A DNA stretch of 64,000 bases from Lactarius indigo (lineage: Eukaryota > Basidiomycota > Agaricomycetes > Russulales > Russulaceae). The translations under genes were made by a program, and so were the position numbers. The stretch spans positions 178,015-242,014 of the forward strand of contig JAFKAC010000089.1 in assembly GCA_025766275.1 (NCBI GenBank). The letters are read 5' to 3'. A model generated the notes under the pieces. That model did not search any database, was not told the DNA's origin, and saw only the letters and a program-made list of their open reading frames with translations. Shown piece by piece: positions 9,943 to 22,927 of the stretch; position 1 is the first letter of the stretch, and the number at the start of each line of letters is the position of its first letter.

Positions 9943-12198
9943 GACTTGAACCAATCTGTAATTCCTACATACCACTCTGTTTCTGCCTGCCATGTTGATA
10001 GTAGTGAAGTCTCGGCTTCCTGTTCTGATTCTACATCTACATCTGCCTCAGAGATGAACAATAGTAATAGTGTTCTGATTGCTCCACAATTTGTAGCAGC
10101 GCCGCAAGTGATGACTTCTGATGCAGTGCTTTCCTCATGTATTATTCCCGAAACAAAAGATAGCAGATCTCATTTTCATATTTCTGTTGAATTACAAGGA
10201 CGTCATCGTACTGTAAAAGTAGCAGCCATGGTAGATTCTGGAGCAACTTCATTGTTCCTGGACAAGAAGTACGCTGACTGCCACAAAATGTTGCAAGTTC
10301 CACTAGAGCATCCCATTACATTATACAATATTGATGGGACACTCAATGAAGCCAGCAGTATCACCCATAAAGTAACACTCGTCCTGAAAGTCAGTCCTAG
10401 TGCAGAAAAATTCGACTTCATGGTCACTTCATTAGGCCCAGAACGAGTTATATTGGGACTGCCTTGGCTTGGGCATCGGAACCCACACATTGATTGGCAG
10501 GAAGGCACTATGCATCTCAATTCCAGCGCTCAAATAGCTGCACTGGAAATAGAGATAGAGGTGACGCGCATTATGGCGAACCGTATGGAACGCCGCCGTC
10601 TCCTTGCAGAGAAAGTGTTGGACACAGTCTCTGACAAAGTTTTCTGTTTGGCTGGTTTCATGTACTCTCAGCAGATTGCTGAGAAAGCGATAACCTCCAA
10701 GCCCAAGAAAACCTTTGAAGAGATGGTCCCTGAACACTATTGTGACTTCGCAAAAGTCTTCTCTGAGGAAGAATCCCAGAGACTCCCTGAGCATCAGCCA
10801 TGGGACCACGCCATAGACCTTGAACCAGATGCAGTCAAACACTGGAAGGTCAAGACGTATCTTATGTCACCTAGCGAACAAGTGGAATTGGACAAATTCT
10901 TAGACGAACATATAGGGAAGGGATACTTAGTGCCATCCAAGTCCCCGATGGCATCCCCTGTGTTCTTCATAAAGAAAAAGGACAGCAAACTCTGTCTAGT
11001 CCAAGACTATCACCGTCTTAATAAAATCACTATTAAGAATTGATATCCACTTCCACTCGCTGCTGATATTATTAATAGGCTTAAGGGAGCTCAATACTTC
11101 ACCAAGTTCAATGTTTGATGGGGATACCATAACATCCGCATCAAAGAAGGCAATGAATGGAAAGGTGCTATTGTCACCAATAGGGGTCTATACAAACCAA
11201 AAGTCATGTACTTCGGCATGACTAATAGCCCTGCCACCTTCCAAGCCCTGATGAACACCGTCTTTGCCGATCCTATCACACAAGGAGAGGTCACAGTATA
11301 TATGGATGATATTCTCATCTATAGCAATAATCTTCAACACCACTGTAAGATAGTACACGAGGTGTTAACACGGTTAGAGCAATATGACCTCTACCTCAAG
11401 CCTGAGAAGTGTGATTTCAAGAAGCAAGAAATGGAGTATCTTGGAATGATTATCCGTCCCGGAGAAGTGCAGATGGACCCTGGCAAGGTCTCTGCAGTAA
11501 AGGAGTGGCCAACCCCAACCACACTCAAAGAAGTAAGAGCATTTATCAGGTTCACCAACTTCTATAGAAGGTTCATCAAGGACTTCGCAGCTATTGCCCG
11601 ACCCCTTCATGACCTCACTAAGAAGGATACTCCTTGGATTTGGCAGTCTGAACAGCAGAAAGCCTTTGACTTGTTGAAAGAATGTTTTGTACAAGAACCT
11701 ATCCTTAAGGTTTATGATCCGAACCTTCCAACCAGAGTCAAGGTAGATGCTTTAGGATTTGCTACTGGCGGTATTTTAACTCAGAAATACCCGGACAGTC
11801 TCTGGCACCCCATTGCATACTGCTCACAGTCCATGAGCAAAGAAGAATGCAATTATGAGATTTATGACAGAGAAATGCTCAGCTTAATCCACACCTTAGA
11901 GGATTGGAGACATTTCCTTGAAGGCATCTCCTTTGAAGTGATTACCAACCATAAAATTATGGAATGGTGGGCAACCATGAAGGACTTGAATAGACACCAA
12001 GCTAGATGGGCCCTATTCCTAAGTCAGTTTGCCTTCAAAATCACTTATAAGGAAGGAGAATCTATGCAAGCCGATGCATTAAGTCGTTTCTCATGAGACC
12101 AAGTCCGAGACTCTGACAATAACCGCCAAGTACAGGTGTTAAAACCTAAGCATTTCCTAGCTGCTGCACAAGCACACTTTGTCCCTGAAATAGACTCC
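9943..12198 (+). pseudogene. Element C pol, first part: protease, RT, RNase H
   Basis: A single frame carries protease (AAMVDSGATSLFLD near 10225; VILGLPWLG), the linker, and reverse transcriptase with YMDDILIY near 11300. RNase H follows with KVDALGFATGGIL near 11740, where the usual VDAS reads VDAL. TGA codons at 11041, 11116 and 12094 break the frame; related elements have an arginine at the first two. After 12198 the frame is cut by element E and resumes at 20733 with the integrase. The encoded enzyme set would reverse-transcribe and integrate element cDNA. Confidence 0.9.
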
Positions 12199-12203
12199 TT
12201 AGG

Positions 12204-12785
12204 TGTTATGATCCGACGCTTCGGACCTCAGTTACAGTGTGTTCTCACCTTGTTCTTTCCCCTTCTGTCCCATGCCTTGTTACCCAAAGGAGCTACTACT
12301 GATAGTGGCATTGTTTGTCTTGATTCAAATATCTCTTTACTCCATCTAGTTTCTTTGTTTCTGTATGGGCCTGTGTTCATGTTGTTTGGGACCTCACCCT
12401 ATATAAACCTGTACTATAGACTGTAGGAAGCCAGACTTGGCTTCGTTTGCAATCTAGCAACCTTGCCTTCATACTTTGGTGTGACCTCGCCCTATTCCCT
12501 TCTTCTTGTGCATCCCCTACCTCAGTCCTTAACCAGGACACCTCGAAGTCTTTGCAGTTGAACTATATCAATGTGTCACACCTGTTATACTCTGTGCACT
12601 AGCAAGATCAAGTGTAGAGAAGTGTTAGACACTTCGGATGAGGAGTCCTACATTACAGAGTAGTGCTGCACTCTGTGCCACACTTTTGCCACTTGTATTT
12701 CATAGCAATAAGACAACAGACGTCTTTGCTTGATACTTGTGTGATTCAGAATCTCCAGAACCCATGCCCCTGCTAGGGCGTAACA
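12204..12785 (+). repeat. Element E 5' LTR
   Basis: Starts TGTTATGATC and ends GGCGTAACA. TATA box TATATAAA at 12400. The 11-mer AGACTTGGCTT at 12433-12443, 33 nt downstream, is the predicted 5' end of the RNA and self-primer. It is nearly identical to the 3' LTR (20146-20727); the differences I saw by eye are mostly C/T or G/A. Confidence 0.95.
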
Positions 12786-12786
12786 T

Positions 12787-12797
12787 AAGCCAAGTCT
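12787..12797 (+). promoter_or_regulatory. Element E self-type primer-binding site
   Basis: AAGCCAAGTCT, one nucleotide after the LTR end, is the perfect reverse complement of the 11-mer at 12433-12443 in the LTR. It does not look like the 3' end of a tRNA. Confidence 0.8.
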
Positions 12798-12993
12798 ACA
12801 ACTTCCAACACACCCAAGACACTACTGCCACACAGCAGAGTGGGCAATGATCCAAGAGGACGCATCAGCCAACAACCAGACACTCCACAGAACCCAGAAA
12901 CGATGGCATAGCCGGGCGACGGATCCTCCCTGACACAAGAGGCCGCTTCAGCCATCCCCTTACACAAATCAGCACCCAAGACAGACCACAATC

Positions 12994-14685
12994 ATGGCTA
13001 GCATCAGTGTCACCTTTGAATCAAACAACGATTGGACCCCAGTCACAACCAGAACACAAGACAACCTCCCACACCACGTTAAAAGCAGTCAACTAGGAAG
13101 GGGAGCTCGCTGGGCCACAACACCAAACAGACCACCCTGTTACAAGTGCCTCATCAAAGGCGAACTCAGACCAGTAGAATTCATCAACAACAACTGGTAC
13201 ATCCTCCGATACTTCCAGAATACATACCACACCAGAGCCATAAACATCACACCAAAAAGGTTTGCTGAAGGACTAGGCTGGTGGAATGAAGAAGACGAAC
13301 AGAACCCAGAAACACCCACACAACAATCATCCTCAGCACCAAGAAACACTAGGGGGACATACGGACTACAACAAGACTCCTCAGGAGAAGAACCCAGCTC
13401 AGACAAAGCAGAATCACACTCAGAACCGTCTCACTCCTCAGAACACCGCTTAGACATCACAGTACCCACACAAGCTTCGTCACAAGCCAGCCCCACTATC
13501 CCTATTTGGATAGAACCATCCCCAGCGGAAGAAGGATTCCCAGCCCCACTACCACCAATCAGATTACCTTCCCCAGTCAAACCACCCCAGATTCCCATCA
13601 CACCACAGCCAACACTCATCATGTCAGCTATAAACGCCACAGGCACTGGCACAGGTACCGGCTCAAGCACCGGAACAGGGGGAACACCAACAATGAGCTC
13701 AAAAGGACTCAAAGGAGCACCTCCTACTCCATTCACCGGAGATAGAACAGAGAGTGGTCAGTTCAAAAGAGAACTACTGCGATACATCAAGTTAAACAGC
13801 GAGAATGAACTTATCAAAGAACCTTACCCACAAGTACTATTCGCCCTTACAATGTTCAAAGGACCTGGAGTACAACTATGGGTCAACCAAACTGAAGATG
13901 ACATGGAAGTGGCACTAGCAGACCCCACCAAAGCCCTCACCAAAAACAGCAAAGACCTTTGGGACGGTTTTCTCGACACCTTTGACAGAGACTGGACCGA
14001 CACCCTAAACAAAGAGAGAGCCTATCAGAAGCTCATTAGCCTGACAATGCAGGGTGGAGCCTTGGACAGTTACATTCTCAACTTCAAACACCTTGCAGGA
14101 ATAGCAGGATGGGCAAGAGATGCCCCTGGAACGGTGGAATTCTTCAAAAGAGGACTACCCACAGGACTGTACCGTGCCTGCTTAATGCGAACCACTATTC
14201 CAAACACCATGGATGAATGGCAAACCGCTGCCAGAGCAGAACATCAATGCTGGAAGCTGCTAAAAGCCAGACCAGGGAATAGAAACCCAGGACCAACCCA
14301 GAATGTCCACCAAGGACGACCAAAGCGAGACCCAAATGCAATGGATGTAGATGCCACCACCTCCACCCCCTTTAAGAAGCTTACCGAAGAAGAAAAGAAA
14401 GCCCTCATGAAAGAAGGCCACTGCTTCAAGTGCAGACAGCAAGGACACATGGCTAGGAACTGTCAACAACAAAACACCAACAACCAAACCAGAGCCAGAG
14501 CCACAGACACCCAAGAAGCGGACACGGCACCCCCATACACCCCAGAAGCAAGCACCTCATCAGTGGCTGCTACCACAACTGAAGATAAAGTCCAACAAGC
14601 TCACGCACTTGTCCAAGGCATGACAGAGGACAAAAAAAGACACTACTATGCCTTAGACCAGGATTTTTGCAATGCCGACCTGTGA
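12994..14685 (+). CDS. Element E Gag
   Basis: 563-residue open frame from a real ATG to TGA, with no internal stops. A basic N-terminal part includes LRPVEFINNNWYILRYF, similar to element F. It is followed by an acidic and Ser/Pro-rich linker with a short Thr-Gly repeat (about residues 215-230), a retrotransposon capsid region (about 240-440, with PFTGDR and LWDGFLDTF) and a CCHC knuckle CFKCRQQGHMARNC from residue 477. It should assemble particles and bind element RNA. The pol frame is -1 relative to gag and open from 14589, giving a roughly 97-nt overlap that contains a run of seven A (14632-14638), a possible slip site. Confidence 0.9.
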   Translation: MASISVTFESNNDWTPVTTRTQDNLPHHVKSSQLGRGARWATTPNRPPCYKCLIKGELRPVEFINNNWYILRYFQNTYHTRAINITPKRFAEGLGWWNEEDEQNPETPTQQSSSAPRNTRGTYGLQQDSSGEEPSSDKAESHSEPSHSSEHRLDITVPTQASSQASPTIPIWIEPSPAEEGFPAPLPPIRLPSPVKPPQIPITPQPTLIMSAINATGTGTGTGSSTGTGGTPTMSSKGLKGAPPTPFTGDRTESGQFKRELLRYIKLNSENELIKEPYPQVLFALTMFKGPGVQLWVNQTEDDMEVALADPTKALTKNSKDLWDGFLDTFDRDWTDTLNKERAYQKLISLTMQGGALDSYILNFKHLAGIAGWARDAPGTVEFFKRGLPTGLYRACLMRTTIPNTMDEWQTAARAEHQCWKLLKARPGNRNPGPTQNVHQGRPKRDPNAMDVDATTSTPFKKLTEEEKKALMKEGHCFKCRQQGHMARNCQQQNTNNQTRARATDTQEADTAPPYTPEASTSSVAATTTEDKVQQAHALVQGMTEDKKRHYYALDQDFCNADL

Positions 14686-17600
14686 GAGCTGACAGGGAGG
14701 CTAATTCAATGTATAGTGTTCGTGATAGTGCTATGACAATCAAAGTCCTCGTTCGCCTCTACTACAAAGAAGCTTGCATAAACATACTGCTAGACAGCGG
14801 TGCAACAGACAACCTAATTGACCGAAATCTAATCCAAAAACTTGGGTTAGGAACCACTCCTTTGAAACCACCCAGATTGGTCCGAAATGTAGATGGATCA
14901 CTAAACAAAGATGGCACCATGACGGAAACATGCCAGTTATGGATAAAAAGAGGAGAAGAGGAAACCCCTTTCCAATTCTTCGTAACCAGCCTAGGAGAAG
15001 ACAGAATGATCTTTGGATACCCCTGGTTTGATCACGAAAACCCAGACATAGACTGGAAGAAACAAGAGCTGAAAGGAGAAGCAATCACCATCCTGACAGG
15101 AGGGTACTGCTTCCGAAGAAAGCGACACCAAGAAGCAAAAACAGCAACAACCAAAACAACCTTTGACCCAGTAAAAGAAACTGCAATCCCAGAAGAATAC
15201 CAGCGCCATAACAAAGTATTCTCAGACGAAGAAGCACAGCGTTTTCCCCCAGAAAGAGAAGAAGACCATCCCATCACACTGTGTCCAGATGCGCCCAACA
15301 AGATCAATTGCAAAATCTACCCCTTGACTCCAGAAGAAGACAAGGAGTTAAAAGCATATCTCGATGAAAACATAGCAAAAGGATACATCTATGAAGGAAG
15401 CTCCCCTTACACTTCCTCCTTCTTCTTTAGAAAGAAAACAGACAGAGGGTTGCGCCCCATCCTTGACTACAGACCCCTAAACACTTGGACAATAAAAGAC
15501 ACTTACCCACTACCTCTCATCTCCGACATCTTGACCAACCTAAATGGGAAAACACTGTTCTCAAAGTTCGACATTAGATGGGGGTACCATAACATTCGCA
15601 TAAAAGAGGAAGACCAGTGGAAGGCAGCCTTCAAAACACCAAGGGGACTGTTCATTCCTTGAGTCATGACCTTCGGCCTCACAAATGCACCAGCTACCTT
15701 TGCAAAAACCATGAGCAGAATACTCTGACCACTCATGGACAAATACCCCAGAGAACTATTTGTGTACATGGACGATGTCCTGATAGCCACAGAAGAAGAC
15801 ACAGAGCACCACAGACAAATTGTACACGAATTCTTAGAAATCTGTGAAAAGGAGTCTTACTTCCTCAAAGCGTCGAAATGCGTGTTCAAACAAAGAAAGA
15901 TCCACTACCTAGGCATTGTCATCGACGGGTCCCAGATCAAAATCGACCCAAAAAAGGTAGAAGGACTAAAGGACTGGCCAAGAGACATCAAGTTGGTCAA
16001 ACAAGCAAGAAGCATGTTGGGGACACTGAGCTATCAGCGACCCTTCATCCCCAACTTCGCTCACTTAGCAAGACCCATCACAGACACAATAAAAACATCA
16101 GAAGGACCCTTCAGATGGACAAAAGAAGCAGCAGAAGCCCTGGAAACTCTCATCACGCTTGTGTGCAAAGATCCCATCTTATGTCAACCAGATATGGACA
16201 AACCCTTTGAACTAGAAGTAGATGCCTCCGCTTTCGCCACAGGAGCAATCCTAACACAAAGAGATAACCAAAACAAACCACAAGCTGTGGGATACTTCTC
16301 CAAATCATTTTCAGAAGCGGAGTGCAACTATGACATCCATGACAGAGAACTTCTGGCAGTAATCAGAGGATTGGAACACTGGAGACACCTTCTTTTAGGG
16401 TCCCCCCATGAAATCACAGTGTTTACAGACCACAAAAACCTAGAATACTATCACCACCCTCGACAAATCAATAGGAGAGTGGCATGTTACATCCCCAGAC
16501 TCGCAGACTATCACATCAAACTCCACCACAAACCCAGACCCCAGAATCATGCGGATTCCCTGTTAAGATGCCCTGACCATGACACCGGAGTGGGAGATAA
16601 CACCGATGTAGTGGTCCTGACCCCAACTATTTTCGCAAACTCCACTCTCTCCATAAGAATAGATGACTGGGTCATGGCACACCAATTAGACCATCAAGAC
16701 ACTCTGGATGAATGGGCCGCACCCTTCCACCTAGTAAAACAAGGCAAACACTGGTGGAAAGGTGACAAACTGGTGGTTGTGGACAATACACCACTAAAGA
16801 GGGGGGTAATTTCCCTGTTTCACAATACAAAAACAGCTGGACACCCCGGAATAACAAAAACCTTGTGGCTGGTGTCACAAGACTTCTGGTGGCCAAACAT
16901 GAAAGACGACATATCCACATATGTAAAGGGCTGTGCCACATGTCAATCAAACAAGAACTTCCCTGGGAACCCAAAACCACCAATATTCCCCATCAAGACT
17001 AACCCAGAAGCACTCCCTTTTGAAACCATCGCCCTAGACTTCATCACAAAACCACCCCAATCAGAAGACAATGACACAATTCTCACCATCACGGATCATG
17101 ACTGTTCCAAAGCAGCCTTCTTTATCCCATGTAGTGAAACAATAGATGCAGAAGGAGTGGCAAAACTCTACGCCAAAACTGTCCTGCCACACTATGGACT
17201 ACCAAGAAGGGTCATCTCTGACAGAGACCCCAGATTCACAGTGAAGTTCATCAAAGAACTATGCAGAGTGCTCAACATAGAACAAAACATCAGCACAGCA
17301 TACCACCCACAAACAGATGGACAATCAGAACGAACAAACCAGTGGTTAGAGCAGTACCTCTGAATGTTCATAAACCACCAACAAGACAATTGGACGGAGC
17401 TACTACCACTGGCACAGTACACCCACAACTCTTGGCCAAGTGCAACCACTAAAAAGGCACCCTACAAATTAATTCTCGGGTACATCCCAAGAGTACACCA
17501 ACCAGAAAGAACGACCACAGTGCCAGGAACACAAGAAAGACTAGAGTGAATCCAGGAAGCCAGAAGGACCGCCCAAGCAGCAATTACCCATGCACAGTCA

Positions 17601-20119
17601 CTCTACAAAGGATCCTCTCGTTTCGAACAACACACAGAAGGAGATAGTGTGTGGCTGGATGCCAGGAACTTGAAAACAATGCACCCTAGTTTCAAGTTAG
17701 CCCCAAAAAGATATGGACCCTTCAGGGTCATGAAGAAGATCTCTGCCACCACATATGCCCTGAAACTTCCCCATCAGTGGCGGATCCACCCAGTATTCCA
17801 TGCGTCCCTCTTGATGCCATACAAAGAAACCCCTATACATGGAAAGAACTTTACGGAACCACCCCCAGATCTAGTAGATGGAGAACAGGAGTGGGAAGTC
17901 GAGAAAATACTAGAAACAAGACGCCACAGGAACCAGTTACAGTTCCTGATCAAGTGGAAAGGATACTCCAATGCACACAATAGCTGGGAACCAGAAAAGA
18001 ACCTCAACGCCCCAGAACTTATTCAGGAACACTTTGAAAGCAACCCCAGAAGTGAAGGAGCAAAGCAATGGTTAAAACAAAAGGAAGTAACAATACAAAC
18101 AGTAACCACCTTCCCCATTAGCTTCTCCACCATGCCCTCCTGCTCCTCCTCTGTAGAACACCTTGTTGCTTGTGCCATGGAAAGAGGCTCCTTTGATGAA
18201 ACACCCTCTGTCACTCCTTCCTCTGGCTATTCCCCTTTCCCAGCACAACCCCCTTCTTTGCCTTCGCTCATCCAGGAGCCACAGCCCATCGACCCCACCA
18301 TGCCCAGCGTTATAGAAACACAAGGAGGAGGAATAACTCTTCGCATTCCCCCTCCTGGACATACAGCTCCCCCCACTCCTAAAATACACCGACCCATCAC
18401 CTCCCCCCCTGACCCTAGAGTGGCCATAGCTCACCTCAGCAACATAGTCAACAACCCAATCATGGACGCACTCCCCATTAACTATGAAAGGATGCACATC
18501 ACTGCTGAAGAGGATGATGACCCTGGCTACCCCTTCTTCTTGAATGACCCCTGGAGCAGCCGCTATGTCCACTTCCTCATCCCTGACGATGCTGACCCAA
18601 CCTCATACATCTGAAAGGATGCTAAATGGATCAAGATCAGTGAAAACAAAGAAGAGGTCATTGGCACCATGGGCAAAAACCTCCCTCACTATGGCCTCTC
18701 CCTCTTCCTCCTTCCCAAAGACGACGACCCCCACAATCCAGCTCCCCCTATCACCCCAGCACAGATGCAGAACTTTGATGAAGCTTCCCCCACAACCAGA
18801 CAAGTCGATGAAGTCCTAGAAGACCTGGGAGATGACCGCCTCAAAGCAGAAATCTCCAGGACTCGCCAATTCTTGCGAAACCAGAAGGCCCTCCGAAAGG
18901 AGATCAAAGGCCTGTACAAGACGATGGAGCCCCTCAAAAGGCACCTCCTCAACATAGATATGCAACTAACCAGTGCCCAAAGGAGGCTGCAAGAGCACAA
19001 GGCCTATGTTCAAATTGCAGACCGGTGGCTCACACTACACCCCCCTCCTCCTGAAGAAGAAACTCACCCCTTTGGAGTCCACCCCATTCCTGCCCCTGCT
19101 CCACCTCATTACCACTCCATGCCAGAACTCCACGATGAACCAGAAGGGCCTAGCCCCTCTGCAGAAAGAAAGAGAAGGCGCAAGCGCAGGTCCAACAAGA
19201 AGGGGACTGGCACCATCCGACTTTGTTACAGGTGCCAGTCAGAGGACCACCTCTCCTTTGCTTGTCCTCAAAAACAGAAGTACTGCTGGAGGTGTTCTAG
19301 CACTAACCACTTCCCCTACCAGTGCCTTTGGCCAGCCCCAGAAGAACGCACTCAGTGGTGTGGCAAGTGTTTTACCAGCAACAGCCACAAAGAAATCAAG
19401 TGTCCCAAGTACAAAAATTGTCACAAGTGTGGGACCCATGGCCCCTTCAACTTCCTTCGCCAACATTGCTGCCCCCTCCCTTGCGAAAACACCCCAGCCA
19501 ATGATGTGGACAATGATGTGTTGATAAGTGACCCTTGCGCACTTAGCGGCTCGTATGGACCGGACTTGCAGCATGGACTGCTTTAGATTAGATCAAAATG
19601 GACATATAGATTACTTACTTCTGATCTGTACAATCTAGCGCTGATCATTGCGTCATGTATGACATCATGTACTATGACATCATGTAGAACACTCCAGACA
19701 CTTCATTGTACTCAGTCCTTTGTTCTCCTTTAGTTCTTATCTTTATTATGATGTCACTATGATATCATCCTTGTCTGGACTTTCCTTGTTCTTGCACGCC
19801 TTGTTCCCTTAACACACACTCCTTTGTCCTGTTGTAGAACAATGCGTCCCTTGTATTCTGTGACACTCTGTTACCTACCTTGTAGTTGTGTCACCCTCCT
19901 GTATAGTATAAGTAGTAGTGCTTGTATGCTCCTGGTCCACATCAGTTCCCTCACTGTTGTGTGCCAGACACTCTCTGCTTCACTACAAGACTCACCCTCT
20001 GCTGCTTACCAGTTGCACCCTATATCTCACCACAGACCTTGTTGCCCTCTGTGAGTATAGGTTCTTCTTGTGCTGTTCATCATGATGTCTACAATCTGAT
20101 GGATTTCAAAGCACTCTAG
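14589..20119 (+). pseudogene. Element E pol with post-chromodomain zinc-knuckle module
   Basis: One frame carries protease (DSGATDNLID near 14794), RT with YMDD (15765-15776), RNase H (EVDASAFATG near 16216) and the integrase HHCC (16820-16950). The integrase core keeps D at 17037 in IALDF, and a chromodomain lies at about 17895-18045. A 500-residue tail follows, with a coiled coil (about 18840-19010) and at least two classical CCHC knuckles (CYRCQSEDHLSFAC near 19225, CWRCSSTNHFPYQC near 19282) plus further Cys/His motifs. Only TGA at 15660, 15726, 17361, 17547 and 18612 interrupt it. Once the solo LTR is removed, pol ends at a true TAG (20117-20119). Confidence 0.9.
19519..20082 (+). repeat. 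Solo LTR, family D (copy 2, without the intron-like segment)
   Basis: 564 bp from TGTTGATAAG to GTTCATCA, with a perfect TSD TGATG (19514-19518 and 20083-20087), inserted in the tail of element E pol. Compared with copies 1 and 3 it lacks the 54-nt GTAA...CCAG segment: GTGCCAG at 19967 runs straight into ACACTC. The length difference from copy 1 is mostly this segment. Confidence 0.95.
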
Positions 20120-20145
20120 GAAGAGTTGACTTGGAGAGGGGCTCA

Positions 20146-20727
20146 TGTTATGATCTGACACTTCGGACCTCAGTTACAGTGTGTTCTCACCTTGTTCTTT
20201 CCCCTTCTGTCCCATGCCTTGTTACCCAAAGGAGCTACTACTGATAGTGGCATTGTTTGTCTTGATTCAAATATCTCTTTACTCCATCTAGTTTCTTTGT
20301 TTCTGTATGGGCCTGTGTTCATGTTGTTTGGGACCTCACCCTATATAAACCTGTACTATAGACTGTAGGAAGCCAGACTTGGCTTCGTTTGCAATCTAGC
20401 AACCTTGCCTTCATACTTTGGTGTGACCTCGCCCTATTCCCTTCTTCTTGTGCATCCCCTACCTCAGTCCTTAACCAGGACACCTCGAAGTCTTTGCAGT
20501 TGAACTATATCAATGTGTCACACCTGTTATACTCTATGCACTAGCAAGATCAAGTGTAGAGAAGTGTTAGACACTTTGGACGAGGAGTCCTACATTACAG
20601 AGTAGTGCTGCACTCTGTGCCACACTTTTGCCACTTGTATTTCATAGCAATAAGACAACAGACGTCTTTGCTTGATACTTGTGTGATTCAGAATCTCCAG
20701 AACCCACACCCCTGCTAGGGTGTAACA
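20146..20727 (+). repeat. Element E 3' LTR
   Basis: 582 bp, same ends and length as the 5' LTR, preceded by the polypurine tract and followed by the TTAGG TSD. Small substitutions against the 5' LTR include GATCCGACGC versus GATCTGACAC at the start, GCGTAACA versus TGTAACA at the end, and a few inside; many are at CpG positions. Confidence 0.95.
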
Positions 20728-20732
20728 TTAGG

Positions 20733-22254
20733 AAGTTGCATTAAGCTTGCATCTATTAGAGAAGCTGAAGTTATAGAGGGTCTTAAAAGTATATCTAAGA
20801 CCACTCCTAGAGCTCTCACAGATGGCATCTTAATGTGGGAAGAAGAAGATGGTTTCATATACCATAGGGGTAAATTATATGTCCCAAATGATCAAGCCCT
20901 TCGTAGGGACGTGGTAAAATCTTGCCACGACTCGGTCATGACCAGACACCCTGGAAAGAATGGAACCATTGAGCTCGTTAGTTGCTACTACTGGTGGCCA
21001 CACATGTCAGGCTTTATTGCCTCATATGTAGAAGGATGCGATCGATGCCAACGATATTGCAAAGATCTACACCCCAAAGCAACCATTCAGCCACAAGAAG
21101 TTCCTGAGGGACCTTGGCAGATAGTGGGGATCAATCTAATCGGTCCACTGCCCATGTCACGTGGGAAGGATATGATCTTAAATGTCATAGATCATTATAC
21201 CAAACAGATTCATCTGTTCCCCATGACTTCTCAGATTATGGCTGATGGGGTGGCATCCATCTACTTTGAACAAGTCTTCCCCCTGCATGGGATCCCACGC
21301 AAAGTCATAAGCGATAGGGGACCCCAATTTGCAGCGCAAAGTATGCAGGCCCTTTATAAGCAACTTGGAATAGACGCAGGTCTAACTACAGCCTATCACC
21401 CTCAAGCTAATGGACAGGTTGAGCACAAAAATCAAGAAGTTGAAATATACTTGCACATGTTCATTAGTAAGAGACAGGATGATTGGGCAGACCTACTCCC
21501 TACAGCAGAATTCATAGTCAACAGTAGACTCAACTCAGCCACAGGCCATACCCCCTTTGAGCTACTCTATGGCTTTACGCCTGACTTCACTATTCCTGCT
21601 GGTAGGCCTACAGGTATTCCACTGCTCGACAAGCACCTTCAGAACTTAGTTTCTGCCCATAAGGATGCAGAGGCGGCTCTACACCTAAGTAAAAGGCAAA
21701 TGCAGACAGACATCAAACAAAGGACTAAGCCATACTCCTTTAACGTCGGGGATAAAGTCTGGTTGCAAGCTAAGCAGATAAAGATACACCAACAGTCACC
21801 CAAATTGGGACCTAAACAGTTAGGCCCATTTGAAGTCACTAAAGTCATAAGTGACGTCAACTATAAGCTTGCACTACCCCCTGCATTACGGATCCATGAT
21901 GTATTTCATGTAGACCATCTCTCTCCTTACAAAGGGAATGAAGTCAATGGGCTCACGCCTCCACCACCCAATCCAGTAACGGTTGAGGGAGAAGAAGAGT
22001 ACGAAGTAGACCATATTAGAGACTCTAAGCTCTTTGGTCATACTCTTAAATACCTTGTCCAATGGAAAGGATACAGTGAGGGTGAGGACACCTGGGAACC
22101 AGCTAAAAATCTAGCACATGCCCCTGATGTGGTTAAGGAGTTCCACTCCTCAAACCTGGGTGCACCTAGAAAAATAGCGGCTCTCACCTACGCATCCTTA
22201 CCTTGGCAAGTTCCTCATGTGGACACATTGGCCAACGTGGACGTCGACCCTTAA
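20733..22254 (+). pseudogene. Element C pol, second part: integrase and chromodomain
   Basis: This part is open to a TAA stop. It has the integrase zinc-binding region (H at about 20930, CDRCQ near 21033) and core motifs ISDRGPQF and ANGQVEHKN. The first catalytic Asp position reads Asn (VGINLIG, codon 21133-21135) and the usual E-R-T-N reads E-H-K-N. A chromodomain lies near 21990-22150 (YEVDHIRD, YLVQWKGY, DTWEPAKN). It joins in frame to 12198 once element E is removed. The lineage differs from A/B/N and E in lacking any long tail after the chromodomain. Confidence 0.88.
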
Positions 22255-22263
22255 GAAGGGGGG

Positions 22264-22927
22264 TGATGTCATGGACGCTCTATTTTTGCCTTATTTTTCT
22301 GTATTTTTACAGATTTATTTGGTAAAGATACAAGTCTCCAACGTTGTGCTCAAATGTCCAAGTCCTTATCATTAGATATGATAAGATGGTTAGTCATGTG
22401 ATGCCAACATGTGCACCCACAAGCACATGACCCTGGGATAGTAATTTCCTTATTGGATGTTACCCCTTTAAGTCACTTTCCTCATTAGTATAATAGTTTC
22501 TCATTGGATGATAAGCAGGGAAGGTTCTAGATAGTTCTAGATTACGTTGTCATAGGGTTATGACTCATAGATAAGGACACGTCATTGTTCTGTCAGCGTT
22601 AATGACTGTGCATCAGTCAGCATAATAGATAACGCTATTTATAGACACAACGTGTCAGCATCTGACTCATTACTATTATGCACACCTTTAGTAATAAGGT
22701 TTAGTAGTAATTCAATCTCAGCCACAGCACAGTATATAAACCCTCATGTAGTGTCCTGAGTGGAACCAACTTGTCCTCTTGGTTCTCCACTCAGGTGCGC
22801 ATTCCTTTGTACTTCCCTTTCTCTTCACCAATATTAACTTGTCCTCTTGGTTCTCCACTCAGCGTGCCACTGCGTGATCACCTTGCCTTTGACCTTGCAT
22901 AAAGGTCTCACATGTGCATACTCTCCG
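22264..22927 (+). repeat. Element C 3' LTR, left part
   Basis: Starts TGATGTCA right after the polypurine tract. TATA box TATATAAA near 22733. Two copies of the same 27-mer (about 22768-22794 and 22836-22862) flank an intron-like 68-nt segment (22795-22862, GTGCGC...CTCAG). It is interrupted at 22927 by element B; a plausible continuation is 38742-38858. Confidence 0.75.

Larger units (their letters stand above)
12204..20727 (+). mobile_element. Element E: complete but decayed Gypsy chromovirus
   Basis: Paired 582-bp LTRs (12204-12785 and 20146-20727) bound the element. A 5-bp TSD TTAGG flanks it (12199-12203 and 20728-20732). It has a self-type PBS, separate gag and pol frames and a polypurine tract (GGAGAGGGG near 20133-20141). 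A solo LTR (19519-20082) is nested in the last part of pol. It is inserted in the pol of element C. Confidence 0.97.

Noticed and set aside
13431..13736. Minus-strand frame with a Val-Pro repeat over element E gag.
   Set aside because: Shadow of the Thr-Gly repeat in Gag on the plus strand.
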